DNA of 64,000 nucleotides from positions 310,001 through 374,000 of the forward strand of contig NZ_LIPG01000002.1 of assembly GCF_001905505.1 (NCBI RefSeq), given 5' to 3'. Shown here piece by piece: positions 27,651 through 37,130 of this stretch. The notes under the pieces are model-generated. The model was not told the DNA's origin and did not search any database. It saw nothing but the letters and a program-made list of their open reading frames with translations. The position numbers and the translations under genes were made by a program. Within the stretch, counting starts at the first letter, position 1; each line of letters begins with the position of its first letter. This DNA comes from Streptomyces sp. CB02058. GTDB taxonomy: Bacteria; Actinomycetota; Actinomycetes; Streptomycetales; Streptomycetaceae.

Positions 27651-27868
27651 CCTGGTCAAAAGTTACCCGGCGGTCACGGCAGCTGTCCAGGGTGATGCTG
27701 AGCACGCGCGGCCCCACGGTGCGATGCCGGGCCCGCCGGTGGCGGAGCGTGGCCGGACGGAGCGTTGTGTATGCCTCGATGGCGAGGGAGGGCGGGCAGG
27801 CGCACAGTGAAATGAGGGCCGGTGAGGACATGAGCAGCCTCGCCGCATCAACTCTCTGTGAGGCAGTC

Positions 27869-28303
27869 ATGGCTGAATTCGAGACCTCGGGCGGCGGTTC
27901 GGGGGAGAAGACGCGTGGCAGGACGACCATCGCCGACGGAGTGGTGGCCACCATCGCCGGAATCGCCATCCGTGAGACCGAGGGCGTGCACTCGGTGGGC
28001 CGGGGGGCGTCCAAGGCGATAGGCGCGGTGGCGGGCCGCGTGGGCGGTTCCTCCGGCGGAGGACGCGGCGTGAAGGTGGAGGTGGGGGAGAAGCAGACCG
28101 CGGTGGACGTCGACATCGAGGTCGAGTACGGCATCCCGATCCATGAACTCGCCGACAAGGTCAGGACCCATGTGACCGACGCGGTGGAGACGATGACGGG
28201 CCTGGAGGTCGTGGAGATCAACATCAACGTCTTCGACGTCCACATCCCGGGTGACGACGAGGACGAGGAGGACAGCGGCCGGTCCTCCGCGCGCGTGCAG
28301 TGA
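27869..28303 (+). CDS. Asp23/Gls24 family envelope-stress protein
   Basis: A 144-residue protein with a single Asp23 domain (about 16-125). RTTIADGVVATIAGIAIRETEGVHSVGRG is the family N-terminal motif, and VEVGEKQTAVDVDIEVEYGIPIHELADKVR and VEININVFDVHIP continue it. A short acidic tail (DDEDEEDS) follows. Streptomyces carry several such proteins, thought to be linked to the cell envelope and alkaline or cell-wall stress. The ATG at 27869 behind GAGG was preferred over the longer open frame. Confidence 0.88.
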   Translation: MAEFETSGGGSGEKTRGRTTIADGVVATIAGIAIRETEGVHSVGRGASKAIGAVAGRVGGSSGGGRGVKVEVGEKQTAVDVDIEVEYGIPIHELADKVRTHVTDAVETMTGLEVVEININVFDVHIPGDDEDEEDSGRSSARVQ

Positions 28304-28423
28304 CCGTCCCCGTGCCCGCCGCCTGAGCACCCCCACTGTCAGTGGCGTGGTGCACCATCGGTCCTGTGGATCACCGGAGGAACGGGGTGGTCCCACGGGC
28401 CGACGGCAGGGCGGGGACAGGGC

Positions 28424-28765
28424 ATGGCGATCAGCGAACCGGGCATGGCGGAGTACGCGTTTCTGGGCGGGCTCTACCGGGACCCCTATTTCCCGGACCG
28501 TGTCGTCGACCGGGGCAGGGCCGTCCTGGTCCGGCTCTGCGAACGCATCGAGGCGGAACGCCCGGCGGATCTGGCCGGTCTCTACGCGCTGACGCACGCG
28601 GCGACCGAGGAGTTCAACGCTCTGGAAGCCGAGTTCGAGGCCGCGGGGAGCGAGATCGAGACGGTCGCCCGCGAGGAGATAGCCGAGGACTTCTGGGCGA
28701 TCGCCATGGCCTACGGCTTCGCCGGGGCGGACGTGGAGGAGCTGATCGCGCCCCGGGAGTGGTGA
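28424..28765 (+). CDS. DUF5713 family protein
   Basis: A 113-residue acidic soluble protein. Conserved-looking blocks FLGGLYRDPYFPDRVVDRGRAVLVRLCERIEAE, LYALTHAATEEFNALEAEF and EIAEDFWAIAMAYGF match what I recall of DUF5713. The function is unknown. It stands alone on this strand between Asp23 and RidA. Confidence 0.8.
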   Translation: MAISEPGMAEYAFLGGLYRDPYFPDRVVDRGRAVLVRLCERIEAERPADLAGLYALTHAATEEFNALEAEFEAAGSEIETVAREEIAEDFWAIAMAYGFAGADVEELIAPREW

Positions 28766-28958
28766 GCACGCCCGTGACCTCGGGCGGGTCACCGCCGCGA
28801 CCGGCCGGCGTGCTGTGTCACCGTGGCGCACCTGCCTCACGTGGTGGCGCGTGTGGCGAGTCACCGGGCGGGTGACCTGCCGGATCGCCCGGACGGAGCC
28901 GGGGTGAACGCCTCACGGCTCCGAGTACCGGTCCCGAGGGCTGAGCGGGCGACCGCTC

Positions 28959-29369
28959 TCAGGCGTCGAGCACCGCCGCGACTGCTTCGATCTCCACGAG
29001 CTGGTCGTGGTATCCGAGGACCGTGACGCCCAGCAGTGTGCTCGGGGCGTCGTGATCGCCGAAGCCCTCCCGGACCACGCCCCAGGCGGTCACCAGGTCC
29101 TCCTGCCGCGAGGACGCGACGAGCACCCGCGTACTGATGACGTCCTCCAGCGACGCGCCCGCGTCGGCGAGGGCCGTGCGCATGTTCTCGAACGCCTTCG
29201 CCGCCTGGCCCGCGTAGTCGCCCACCGCCGCTGTCGAACCGTCCTCGTTCAACGGACACGAACCGGCGAGGAAGATCAGCCGGGCGGCGGCTGGGGCGGT
29301 GGCGGCGTAGGCGTACTCGGCCACGTCGGAGAGGGTGGTGGAGCGGATGAGCGTGACGGCGCTGGGCAT
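28959..29369 (-). CDS. RidA (YjgF/YER057c/UK114) family protein
   Basis: A 136-residue RidA-like protein, probably a trimer that hydrolyses reactive enamine/imine intermediates. The fold is marked by LIFLAGSCPLNEDGSTAAVGDYAGQAAKAFENMRTALADAGASLEDVI, followed by a V-strand, and LVEIEAVAAVLDA ends it. The usual catalytic Arg near the C-terminal part (R in the RxxV strand) corresponds to TRVLV here, and the terminal ExE motif is present (EIEA). The ATG at 29369 was selected as the family start. Confidence 0.85.
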   Translation of the reverse strand: MPSAVTLIRSTTLSDVAEYAYAATAPAAARLIFLAGSCPLNEDGSTAAVGDYAGQAAKAFENMRTALADAGASLEDVISTRVLVASSRQEDLVTAWGVVREGFGDHDAPSTLLGVTVLGYHDQLVEIEAVAAVLDA

Positions 29370-29526
29370 GGCATCCAAGTCCTGGCGTATGGGCGGAGCT
29401 TCGTATGTGTAGCAGACTCCCGCCGGGGCGTCCTCCCTGTTTTCTCCGAGCACCGCGAACGCCCATGCGCTTCGGGGACGGAGAGCTCGCGCGGGGAGCT
29501 GCCGGTGCGTCGCCTAACTTGGCCCC

Positions 29527-30147
29527 ATGAGTTCTTCCTTGAGTGTCTATCTGCTCGATGTGGCCGCCACGCACGCCCTGATCGGCTGTCGCGATGACGA
29601 CTTCCTGACAGCGGTACGTGGCGGATTCGAGGATGACCTGGTTCGCGACGACGACTACCACCGCCACGAGATAGAGAGGGGCGCCCCCACGGCGGACGAG
29701 GCCCTGCGCGCGGTCGTTTTCGGCGGTCCCTTCAGCGAGGACCGGAACCACGCCTTCCAATACGGCTACGCCTACCGGCGGCTGTGCGAGCTCAACGGTT
29801 CGTTCCTGCCCAACGACTGCTTCACTCCGCACAGGGGCGACTGGCTGTCGGTCGTCGATGAGGGCCTGCTGGCCATGGGGGTCACCGCTGTGTCCGTGGA
29901 CGCGTTCAGCCACGGTGCCCCACCTGCTCCCCTGCCCTACGCCTTCACGCCGGGATGCGGGCAGTGGGGGCCCGACGCGATCGCCGGGGCGCTCCAGCAG
30001 TTCGAGGCCGCCCAGCGCGCGGTCGACGCGTCGGGGCACGCCCCGACCCTGGAGCCCGAGGTCGTGGAGGCCGTCATGCAGTGCCTCGACTGGATGCGAC
30101 GCGCACAAGCGCGGCCGGGTTTCGGCCTCATCGGCTTCCGTTCCTGA
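29527..30147 (+). CDS. Conserved Streptomyces protein (DUF7691-like)
   Basis: A 206-residue acidic soluble protein. The start MSSSLSVYLLDVAATHALIG and blocks FGGPFSEDRNHAFQYGYAYRRLCELNGSFL and RGDWLSVVDEGLLAMG match a family I recall as DUF7691. No catalytic motif or membrane segment is visible. Function unknown; a role in toxin or immunity systems has not been shown to my knowledge. Confidence 0.7.
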   Translation: MSSSLSVYLLDVAATHALIGCRDDDFLTAVRGGFEDDLVRDDDYHRHEIERGAPTADEALRAVVFGGPFSEDRNHAFQYGYAYRRLCELNGSFLPNDCFTPHRGDWLSVVDEGLLAMGVTAVSVDAFSHGAPPAPLPYAFTPGCGQWGPDAIAGALQQFEAAQRAVDASGHAPTLEPEVVEAVMQCLDWMRRAQARPGFGLIGFRS

Positions 30148-30250
30148 GGCCGCGAAGGGCCGTACGGGCTGCCCCGCTCGCTCCGGCTCCGGACGGCCCG
30201 GGCCGTCCGTGGTGGGGCCGGCCGTGTGCTCCTCCGGTCGCCGGGCCGGT

Positions 30251-30436
30251 TCAGCCGTCCTTGCGGTTGAACCATCCGAGCGACTGGGCGACGGACGCGC
30301 CGATGACGAGGATGCCGAGAGGGACGACCGTGAACCAGGTGGCGTCCGCCTCCATGGCCGCGAGCAGGGATATGGCGCCGATGGCCAGCGCCAGGAGCAC
30401 GAGCATGCCCAGAAGGACACGAATCTTGGAAACCAA
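30251..30436 (-). CDS. Small two-helix membrane protein
   Basis: A 61-residue protein with two hydrophobic segments (about 6-27 and 34-53) and a charged end (FNRKDG). It starts at TTG 30436 with a GGAGAG site 7 bases upstream, an unusual start codon, so confidence is moderate. No family is recognised. Confidence 0.55.
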   Translation of the reverse strand: MVSKIRVLLGMLVLLALAIGAISLLAAMEADATWFTVVPLGILVIGASVAQSLGWFNRKDG

Positions 30437-30710
30437 GGGACGGCTCTCCAGTGATCAGGCAGGCTCCATCGGCTACACACGGTTCGCTGCGCGATGTACA
30501 CCTGGCGACGGATGCCCAGCAGGGAGTCGGCAGACCCCCGGCGTGACACCACGGCTCCGTCAGGAAGCTCGTGGGGTGAGCTTCCCAACGCCGCCTTCCC
30601 GGGGCGTCGGTGGAACCACGTAATCGCCTACGTAGTTCACCGGTCGGCACGGTGTCCCGCTCGATCGCAGGAGAGGCGCGGGACGTCCGCCGCTGGTGAC
30701 CGCTACCGAC

Positions 30711-32186
30711 CTACGCACGGCTCCGCAGCGCGAACCACAGCTCCGTCCGTACGTCCATGTCGTCCAGGTCCATGTCCAGCAGCGCCGCGCACCGTGCGAC
30801 GCGCTGGCGCACCGTGTTGCGGTGCACCTTGAGCGCCACCGCCGTGCGGTCCCAGCTGCCGTGGAGGCTCAGCCAGCAGCGCAGCGTCTCGGCCAGCGGC
30901 TCGGTGAGGGGGGCCAGCAGGGCTCGGGCGTGGGCCTCGGCGCGGTCCGGGGGGATGAGGGCGGCCAGGCCCTCGACGCCGGGGCGGTGCCTGGTCAGCG
31001 CGGTGCGGGTGGCCTCCGCGTGGCCCAGGGCGCGGGCCGCCTGGGTGTCGGCGTCGCGCAGAGCGGTGACCGGGGAGGGTTCCGAGACGCCGAGGGTCCA
31101 GCCGGGCTGCGGGGGCACCGTGCGGGGGCCGTGGAGCAGGACCCGCACGGTCTCCCGGTCCGTGTCGGACAGTGCGGAGCCCAGGGCCGCCGCCAGTGCC
31201 CCGGCGTTCAGCGGATCGGCCGGGGCGCCGTCGGTGCGGCGGGCGTGCACCACCGTCCAGGAGTCCCCGTCGCCCAGCAGCGGAGCCACCTCCCGGGGTG
31301 ACGCGCCGAGCAGCAGGCGGACCAGCGCCGCCGAACGGCCGGCCGCGTCCGCGCCCTGGTGCGGAGCGGTGAGCAGGGAGAGCAGCACCACGGCGATCCC
31401 GGCGATCGTGTGGTCGCCCGCGTCGCGCCGGGGCGTCGCCAGGGCGAGCGCCAGTCCCTGCCCGCCGCCCAGGGCGTACGCGAAGAGGTGGACGCCGTCC
31501 CGGGACTCGGCGGCCGAGGACGGGCTCGGCGTGCGGCCGGGTGTCCCGGGCGCCGAGGTGGTGTGCGCCGGCGCCACCACCCGCGCGAGCCTGGCCAGGG
31601 CGGTCTGCACGTCCGGGGCGGTGCGCCCGCCCGCCGCGTGGAGCACCCCGCCGTCCGCGGTGAGGAGCGCGACCCGCCCCTCCAGTTGCACGGCCAGCTG
31701 CCGCAGCACCGCCGGCACCGGGTCCGGACGGGCGGCGGCCGTCGCCAGCGCCTGCTGCGCCCGGGTCACCCGGCGCAGCTCGCGGTGGCGGGCCTCCGCC
31801 ATCAGCCGCCACACCGCCCGGGCGATCGTGGTGAACCGCGTCTCCGGCGGCACCTCCACCAGCGGCAGTCCGTGTCTCGCGCACGCCGCCACCAGGGCGT
31901 CCGGCACGGTGTCGTAGACCGGGGTCACCCCGAAACCCAGCGCCGAGGCCCCCGCCTCGACCAGCCGGGCCACATAGGTGTCCGCGTCGCTGAGCTGGAC
32001 CCCGGCGGTCAGCAGCAGCTCCCCGCCCAGCAGATAGGGGTACGGGTCGGCCATCTCCGAGGTGTGGACCCAGAGGAGATCCGCCTGCTCCGGGCCGGCC
32101 AGCAGCCGCAGCCCGAGCTCCTCCCTGCCGAGGAGTTCGGTCAGGGCGATCGGCGGGGTGGGAGGCCCGGCGGGCGAGTCGGGCAT
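30711..32186 (-). CDS. PucR-family transcriptional regulator
   Basis: A 491-residue regulator. The N-terminal PucR domain (about 20-130) has LWVHTSEMADPYPYLLGGELLLTAGV, typical of purine-catabolism-type PucR proteins. A GGDEF-like middle region follows, and the C-terminal PucR HTH_30 is clear (WLSLHGSWDRTAVALKVHRNTVRQRVARCAALLDMDLDD). It is divergent from the symporter/agmatinase/ThDP operon with 121 bases between, so it probably controls that operon. A second in-frame ATG at 32201 is possible. Confidence 0.9.
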   Translation of the reverse strand: MPDSPAGPPTPPIALTELLGREELGLRLLAGPEQADLLWVHTSEMADPYPYLLGGELLLTAGVQLSDADTYVARLVEAGASALGFGVTPVYDTVPDALVAACARHGLPLVEVPPETRFTTIARAVWRLMAEARHRELRRVTRAQQALATAAARPDPVPAVLRQLAVQLEGRVALLTADGGVLHAAGGRTAPDVQTALARLARVVAPAHTTSAPGTPGRTPSPSSAAESRDGVHLFAYALGGGQGLALALATPRRDAGDHTIAGIAVVLLSLLTAPHQGADAAGRSAALVRLLLGASPREVAPLLGDGDSWTVVHARRTDGAPADPLNAGALAAALGSALSDTDRETVRVLLHGPRTVPPQPGWTLGVSEPSPVTALRDADTQAARALGHAEATRTALTRHRPGVEGLAALIPPDRAEAHARALLAPLTEPLAETLRCWLSLHGSWDRTAVALKVHRNTVRQRVARCAALLDMDLDDMDVRTELWFALRSRA

Positions 32187-32307
32187 GGACGATCCATCCA
32201 TTCATGGGGGTGAGGATGGAGAAAACGTACACTTCAGCGTCGGCTTCCGGCCACCTACCGTCTTCATCACCACACCCGACCCCTGAGAACGAGACGGAGG
32301 AAAGCCC

Positions 32308-33774
32308 ATGGCTGTCGACTACGCGGTGATCGTGGTCTATCTGGCCGGCATGCTCGCCATGGGCTGGTGGGGCATGCGCCGCGCCAAGTCCAAGAGCGAG
32401 TTCCTGGTCGCGGGACGGCGCCTCGGCCCCTGGATGTACTCGGGCACGATGGCCGCGATCGTCCTCGGCGGTGCCTCGACGATCGGCGGCGTGGGCCTCG
32501 GCTACCAGTACGGGCTCTCCGGCGCGTGGATGGTCTTCACGATCGGCCTCGGGCTGCTCGCCCTGTCCGTCTTCTTCTCCGCGCGCATCGCACGGCTGAA
32601 GGTCTACACCGTCTCCGAGATGCTCGACCTGCGCTACGGCGGCAGGGCCGGGGTCATCTCGGGTGTCGTCATGTGGGCGTACACCCTGATGCTCGCGGTC
32701 ACCTCGACCATCGCGTACGCCACCATCTTCGACGTCCTCTTCGACGTGAACCGGACCGTCGCGATCATCCTCGGCGGCACCATCGTCGTCGCGTACTCGA
32801 CGCTCGGCGGCATGTGGTCGATCACGATCACCGACATGGTGCAGTTCGTCGTCAAGACGATCGGCGTCCTGCTCCTCCTCCTGCCGATCGCGGTGATCAA
32901 GGCCGGCGGCTTCAGCGAGATGAAGGCGCAGCTGCCCACGGAGTACTTCGACCCGCTGGGCATCGGCGGCGAGACGATCTTCACGTACGTCCTGATCTAC
33001 ACCTTCGGCATGCTGATCGGCCAGGACATCTGGCAGCGCGTGTTCACCGCCCGCAGCGACAGCACGGCCCGCTGGGGCGGCACCGTCGCGGGCACCTACT
33101 GCCTGGTGTACGCGATAGCCGGTGCCGTCATCGGGACGGCCGCCAAGGTCATGTACCCGACGCTGCCGAGCGCCGACGCGGCGTTCGCGACGATCGTGAA
33201 GGACGAACTGCCGGTCGGTGTGCGCGGGCTGGTGCTGGCCGCCGCGCTCGCCGCGGTGATGTCCACGTCGTCCGGCGCCCTGATCGCCTGCGCCACCGTC
33301 GCCAACAACGACATCTGGTCGCGGCTGCGGGGCGTGGTCGCCAAGGAGGGCGGCGAGGAACGCGACGAGGTCAAGGGCAACCGGGCGTTCATCCTCATCA
33401 TGGGCGTCGCCGTCATCGTGATCGCCATCGCGCTCAACGACGTCGTCGAGGCCCTGACCGTGGCCTACAACCTGCTCGTCGGCGGGCTGCTCGTGCCGAT
33501 CCTCGGCGGCCTGCTCTGGCGCCGGGGCACGGCGGCGGGCGCGCTGTCCGCCGTGGTCGTCGGAGGCGTCGCGGTGATCGGGCTGATGACCACGTACGGC
33601 ATCCTCGCGAACGAGCCGGTCTACTACGGGCTGCTCTCCTCGCTCGTCGTGTACGTCGTCGTCTCGCTGGCGACGAAGCCGACCGACGCCGCCGTCCTCG
33701 CCGCCTGGCGCGAGCGGCTGGCCGGGCGGGGCACCGAGGAGCCGGCGACGACCCCGGACCCGGCCACGGTCTGA
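32308..33774 (+). CDS. Sodium:solute symporter
   Basis: A 488-residue SSS-family transporter with about 13 membrane segments. It begins [25 protein letters not shown] and includes the SSS signature region [19 protein letters not shown] and the Na+-site helix [23 protein letters not shown]. It starts the operon with agmatinase and a ThDP enzyme, suggesting import of an amine or guanidino compound. The start has a GGAGGAAAG site. Confidence 0.9.
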   Translation: MAVDYAVIVVYLAGMLAMGWWGMRRAKSKSEFLVAGRRLGPWMYSGTMAAIVLGGASTIGGVGLGYQYGLSGAWMVFTIGLGLLALSVFFSARIARLKVYTVSEMLDLRYGGRAGVISGVVMWAYTLMLAVTSTIAYATIFDVLFDVNRTVAIILGGTIVVAYSTLGGMWSITITDMVQFVVKTIGVLLLLLPIAVIKAGGFSEMKAQLPTEYFDPLGIGGETIFTYVLIYTFGMLIGQDIWQRVFTARSDSTARWGGTVAGTYCLVYAIAGAVIGTAAKVMYPTLPSADAAFATIVKDELPVGVRGLVLAAALAAVMSTSSGALIACATVANNDIWSRLRGVVAKEGGEERDEVKGNRAFILIMGVAVIVIAIALNDVVEALTVAYNLLVGGLLVPILGGLLWRRGTAAGALSAVVVGGVAVIGLMTTYGILANEPVYYGLLSSLVVYVVVSLATKPTDAAVLAAWRERLAGRGTEEPATTPDPATV

Positions 33775-33896
33775 CCGCCAGGGGCCCCACACGGGCTCCC
33801 GGCACACGGCCAGGGGCCCCACGCGGGCCCCTGGCAGACTGCATACGGATGAACGCCCACAAGGCGTGCATGGTTCAACGAAAGGCACCCGCACCC

Positions 33897-34865
33897 ATGA
33901 GCAGCAACGAAACGCCGCGCGGCCCCGTCGACTCCTCCCGCGTCCCGCGGTACGCCGGACCCGCGACGTTCGCCCGGCTGCCGCGGCTCGACGAGGTCGG
34001 CACCGCCGATGTCGCCGTCGTCGGCGTGCCCTTCGACACCGGTGTCTCCTACCGGCCCGGCGCCCGCTTCGGCGGCAACGCCATCCGCGAGGCCTCGCGG
34101 CTCCTGCGTCCCTACAACCCGGCGCAGGACGCCTCCCCCTTCGCGCTCGCCCAGGTCGCCGACGCGGGTGACATCGCCGCGAACCCGTTCAACATCAACG
34201 AGGCCGTCGAGACCATCGAGGCCGCCGCCGACGACCTGCTCTCCACCGGCGCCCGCCTGATGACCCTCGGCGGCGACCACACCATCGCGCTGCCCCTGCT
34301 GCGTTCCGTCGCCAAGAAGCACGGCCCCGTCGCCCTGCTCCACTTCGACGCGCACCTGGACACCTGGGACACCTACTTCGGCGCCGAGTACACCCACGGA
34401 ACCCCGTTCCGCCGGGCCGTCGAGGAGGGCATCCTCGACACGGAGGCGCTGTCCCACGTCGGCACCCGCGGCCCGCTGTACGGCAAGCAGGACCTCACCG
34501 ACGACGCCAAGATGGGCTTCGGCATCGTCACCTCCGCCGACGTCATGCGGCGCGGCGTCGACGAGATCGCCGACCAGCTGCGGCAGCGCATCGGCGACCG
34601 GCCGCTCTACATCTCCATCGACATCGACGTGCTCGACCCGGCGCACGCCCCCGGCACCGGCACCCCCGAGGCCGGCGGCCTCACCTCGCGCGAGCTCCTG
34701 GAGATCGTGCGCGGGCTCTCCTCCTGCCACCTCGTCTCGGCCGACCTGGTCGAGGTGGCCCCGGCGTACGATCACGCGGAGATCACCTCCGTCGCCGCCT
34801 CGCACACCGCCTACGAGCTGACGACGATCATGTCCCGCCAGATCGCGGAGGGCCGCACCCAGTGA
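33897..34865 (+). CDS. speB: Agmatinase-like ureohydrolase
   Basis: A 322-residue Mn2+ ureohydrolase that releases urea from a guanidino compound. Metal-ligand motifs are [16 protein letters not shown] and [19 protein letters not shown], all intact. [10 protein letters not shown] is the family substrate loop. Agmatine is the default substrate, but guanidinobutyrate or a carboxylated guanidino compound is equally possible. The next gene, a ThDP enzyme, overlaps by 4 bases, and this pair resembles the ThDP enzyme and amidinohydrolase used in clavulanate synthesis. Symbol used for family resemblance only. Confidence 0.8.
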   Translation: MSSNETPRGPVDSSRVPRYAGPATFARLPRLDEVGTADVAVVGVPFDTGVSYRPGARFGGNAIREASRLLRPYNPAQDASPFALAQVADAGDIAANPFNINEAVETIEAAADDLLSTGARLMTLGGDHTIALPLLRSVAKKHGPVALLHFDAHLDTWDTYFGAEYTHGTPFRRAVEEGILDTEALSHVGTRGPLYGKQDLTDDAKMGFGIVTSADVMRRGVDEIADQLRQRIGDRPLYISIDIDVLDPAHAPGTGTPEAGGLTSRELLEIVRGLSSCHLVSADLVEVAPAYDHAEITSVAASHTAYELTTIMSRQIAEGRTQ

Positions 34866-36544
34866 GTCACGACCACGACGACCGGCCGCAGCTCACCGCC
34901 GCCCAGGCGGAAGCGGCACTGAACCCGCCGCCCGGACGCAACGGCGGCGACCTGGTCGTCGAGACCCTCCAGGGACTCGGCGCCACCACCGTCTTCGGGC
35001 TGCCCGGCCAGCACGCGCTCGGCATGTTCGACGCGCTGCGCCGCTCCTCGCTCGCGTACATCGGACTGCGCGTCGAGAACAACGCGGGCTTCGCCGCCGA
35101 CGCCTACGGCCGGATCACCGGCGAGGTGGCGCCCCTGCTGCTCTCCACCGGCCCCGGCGCGCTGACCTCCCTGGCCGCGCTCCAGGAGGCGGCTGCGGCC
35201 TCGGCGCCCGTGCTGGCGATCTCCAGCCAGATCCCCACCGCGGGACTCGGCGGCGGACGCCACGGCTACCTGCACGAGCTCCGCGACCAGAAGGCGTCCT
35301 TCCGCGACATCGTGAAGTCCGTGCACACCGTGCGCACGGCCTCGCAGATCCCCTCCGCGATCGCCGCCGCCTGGGAGTCCGCGCTGACGGCCCCGCACGG
35401 CCCGGTCTGGGTCGAGATCCCGCAGGACGTGCTGCTCGCCGAGACCGTCCTGCCCGTGGTCAGCGCGCTGGACGCCACCCCGCGCGAGCTGTACCCCCGG
35501 CCGGAGCTGACCCTCGCGGCGGCCCAGCTGCTCTCGAACGCCGAGCGTCCGGTGATCATCGCGGGCGGCGGAGTCGTACGGTCCGACGCGACGGGCAAGC
35601 TGCGCGCGCTCGCGGAGAAGATCGACGCCCCGGTCGTCAGCACCTTCGGCGGCAAGGGAGCCTTCCCCTGGGAGCACCCGCTCTCGCTCAGGTCCTGGCT
35701 GGAGGACCGGTACACCACGGACTTCCTGGAGTCCGCGGACGTCCTGCTGGTCGTCGGCTCGGGGCTCGGGGAGCTCTCCTCGAACTACCACACCTTCGCC
35801 CCGCGCGGCCGGGTCATCCAGATCGAGGCCGACGCCGGGAAGCTGGAGTCCAACCACCCCGCGCTCGGCATCCACTCCGACGCACGCGAGGCCCTGTCCG
35901 ACCTCCTGGAGGCGGTGGAGCCGCGCGAGGACGACACCGCGGCCGAGCGCGTCCGCGCGCTGCTGGAGAAGGTCCACGAGCGGATCGCGTCGCAGGACCT
36001 CACGCTGGAGCAGCAGGTGCTCGCCTCCGTGCGCGAGGCGCTGCCCGACAGCTCGCCCAGCTTCTGGGACATGACGATCCTCGCCTACTGGGCCTGGTCC
36101 GCCTTCGACGCCCGCCACCCGAACACGATGCACTCGGCGCAGGGCGCGGGCGGTCTCGGCTACGGCTTCCCGGCCGCGCTCGGTGCCGCCGCGGCCGATC
36201 CGACGAAGCCGGTGCTCGCGGTCTCGGGCGACGGCGGCGCGATGTACTCGATCGCCGAGCTGGCCACCGCCCGGCAGTACGACCTGCCCGTCACCTGGCT
36301 GATCGTCGACGACGGGGGCTACGGCATCCTGCGGGAGTACATGACGGGAGCCTTCGGCGAGGCCACGGCCACCGAGCTCTCCCGCCCGGACTTCGTCGCG
36401 CTGGCCGAGTCCTTCGGCGTCCCCGGGGTCCTCACGAGCCCCGAGTCCCTCTCCGCCGACCTGGCCAAGGCACTCGCGGCCCCGGGCCCGTCGGTGGTGG
36501 TGCTCCCCGCGCTGCTGAAGATGTTCGAGCCGACGCACCTGTAG
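34862..36544 (+). CDS. ThDP-dependent enzyme, acetolactate-synthase-like
   Basis: A 560-residue three-domain ThDP enzyme. The N-terminal Pyr domain has the activating Glu in [17 protein letters not shown]. The middle Rossmann domain has [14 protein letters not shown]. The C-terminal PP domain has [17 protein letters not shown], the Mg2+-ThDP motif. It starts at GTG 34862, overlapping the agmatinase stop by 4 bases, so the two are coupled. Regulation and FAD requirement are not visible; it is not paired with an ilvN regulatory subunit, so biosynthetic acetolactate synthase is unlikely. Confidence 0.85.
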   Translation: MSHDHDDRPQLTAAQAEAALNPPPGRNGGDLVVETLQGLGATTVFGLPGQHALGMFDALRRSSLAYIGLRVENNAGFAADAYGRITGEVAPLLLSTGPGALTSLAALQEAAAASAPVLAISSQIPTAGLGGGRHGYLHELRDQKASFRDIVKSVHTVRTASQIPSAIAAAWESALTAPHGPVWVEIPQDVLLAETVLPVVSALDATPRELYPRPELTLAAAQLLSNAERPVIIAGGGVVRSDATGKLRALAEKIDAPVVSTFGGKGAFPWEHPLSLRSWLEDRYTTDFLESADVLLVVGSGLGELSSNYHTFAPRGRVIQIEADAGKLESNHPALGIHSDAREALSDLLEAVEPREDDTAAERVRALLEKVHERIASQDLTLEQQVLASVREALPDSSPSFWDMTILAYWAWSAFDARHPNTMHSAQGAGGLGYGFPAALGAAAADPTKPVLAVSGDGGAMYSIAELATARQYDLPVTWLIVDDGGYGILREYMTGAFGEATATELSRPDFVALAESFGVPGVLTSPESLSADLAKALAAPGPSVVVLPALLKMFEPTHL

Positions 36545-36587
36545 CCGGACAGCGGGGGCGGCCGGGCCCGAGCCCGGCCGCCCCCGC

Positions 36588-36944
36588 TCACCCGGCCCTG
36601 CCGATCGCGGCCTCCTGCGCCGTGCGGCCCTCGTGGAAGCGCTCCTGCAACGCGTCGTCGCGCAGCGAGCCCGGCAGGCCCCTTCCGGAGGGCAGCAGAT
36701 CCGGGAGCGACCGGAACACCACGGCGGCTGGAGCGCCCTGCCCCCTGTTCCTGGCCGTCAGCAGGTACTTCCCGGCCAGGTGGAGGTGCTCGGTGAGGTG
36801 CTTCGACGGCTCCAGGGCGAGCTTCTTCAGCACCCCGGGCCTGCCGAGCGAATGGTGCTCGCCCTCGCCCAGCCGCTGCAGCTCGGCCAGCGCCGCGTAC
36901 AGCCGGCCGCAGAGGTGGGCCTCAGCTCCGAGGTCGTTCGTCAT
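36588..36944 (-). CDS. Small protein with weak resemblance to the Cas8c/Csd1 C-terminus
   Basis: A 118-residue basic soluble protein. Residues about 8-25 (AHLCGRLYAALAELQRLG) and later EPSKHLTEHLHLAGKYLL and FHEGRTAQEAAI resemble the segments GRLFAVLE.IQ, a basic helix and a terminal F.LGY..Q that I recall from type I-C Cas8c/Csd1. This is recall-based and weak. No CRISPR array or other cas gene was seen here. It converges on the ThDP-enzyme gene. It may be a decayed or repurposed fragment. Confidence 0.6.
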   Translation of the reverse strand: MTNDLGAEAHLCGRLYAALAELQRLGEGEHHSLGRPGVLKKLALEPSKHLTEHLHLAGKYLLTARNRGQGAPAAVVFRSLPDLLPSGRGLPGSLRDDALQERFHEGRTAQEAAIGRAG

Positions 36945-37130
36945 TTCTCCTGCTCCGTTCCTTCGCTCCCGATATGCGTGGTCATTCGTACCCCGGTGGT
37001 CCTAGGACCACCCGCCCGCTTCTCCGCCCATCGGCCGAGAATTGTTGCGGAAGGATGAAATCCGCAGCTGACGGCGTTGGGGACATGCGGTAGGTCAGGC
37101 GGGGCAACGGGGCGAGACCAGGAGGCACGG
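36945..37130. promoter_or_regulatory. Divergent promoter region upstream of the ABC exporter
   Basis: A 186-base region between the small protein and the ABC transporter start. A ribosome site (GGAGG, ending 37125) precedes the GTG at 37131. No operator was recognised. Confidence 0.4.

Noticed and set aside
28304..28423. Additional small gene
   Set aside because: No start with a ribosome site and no protein-like frame.
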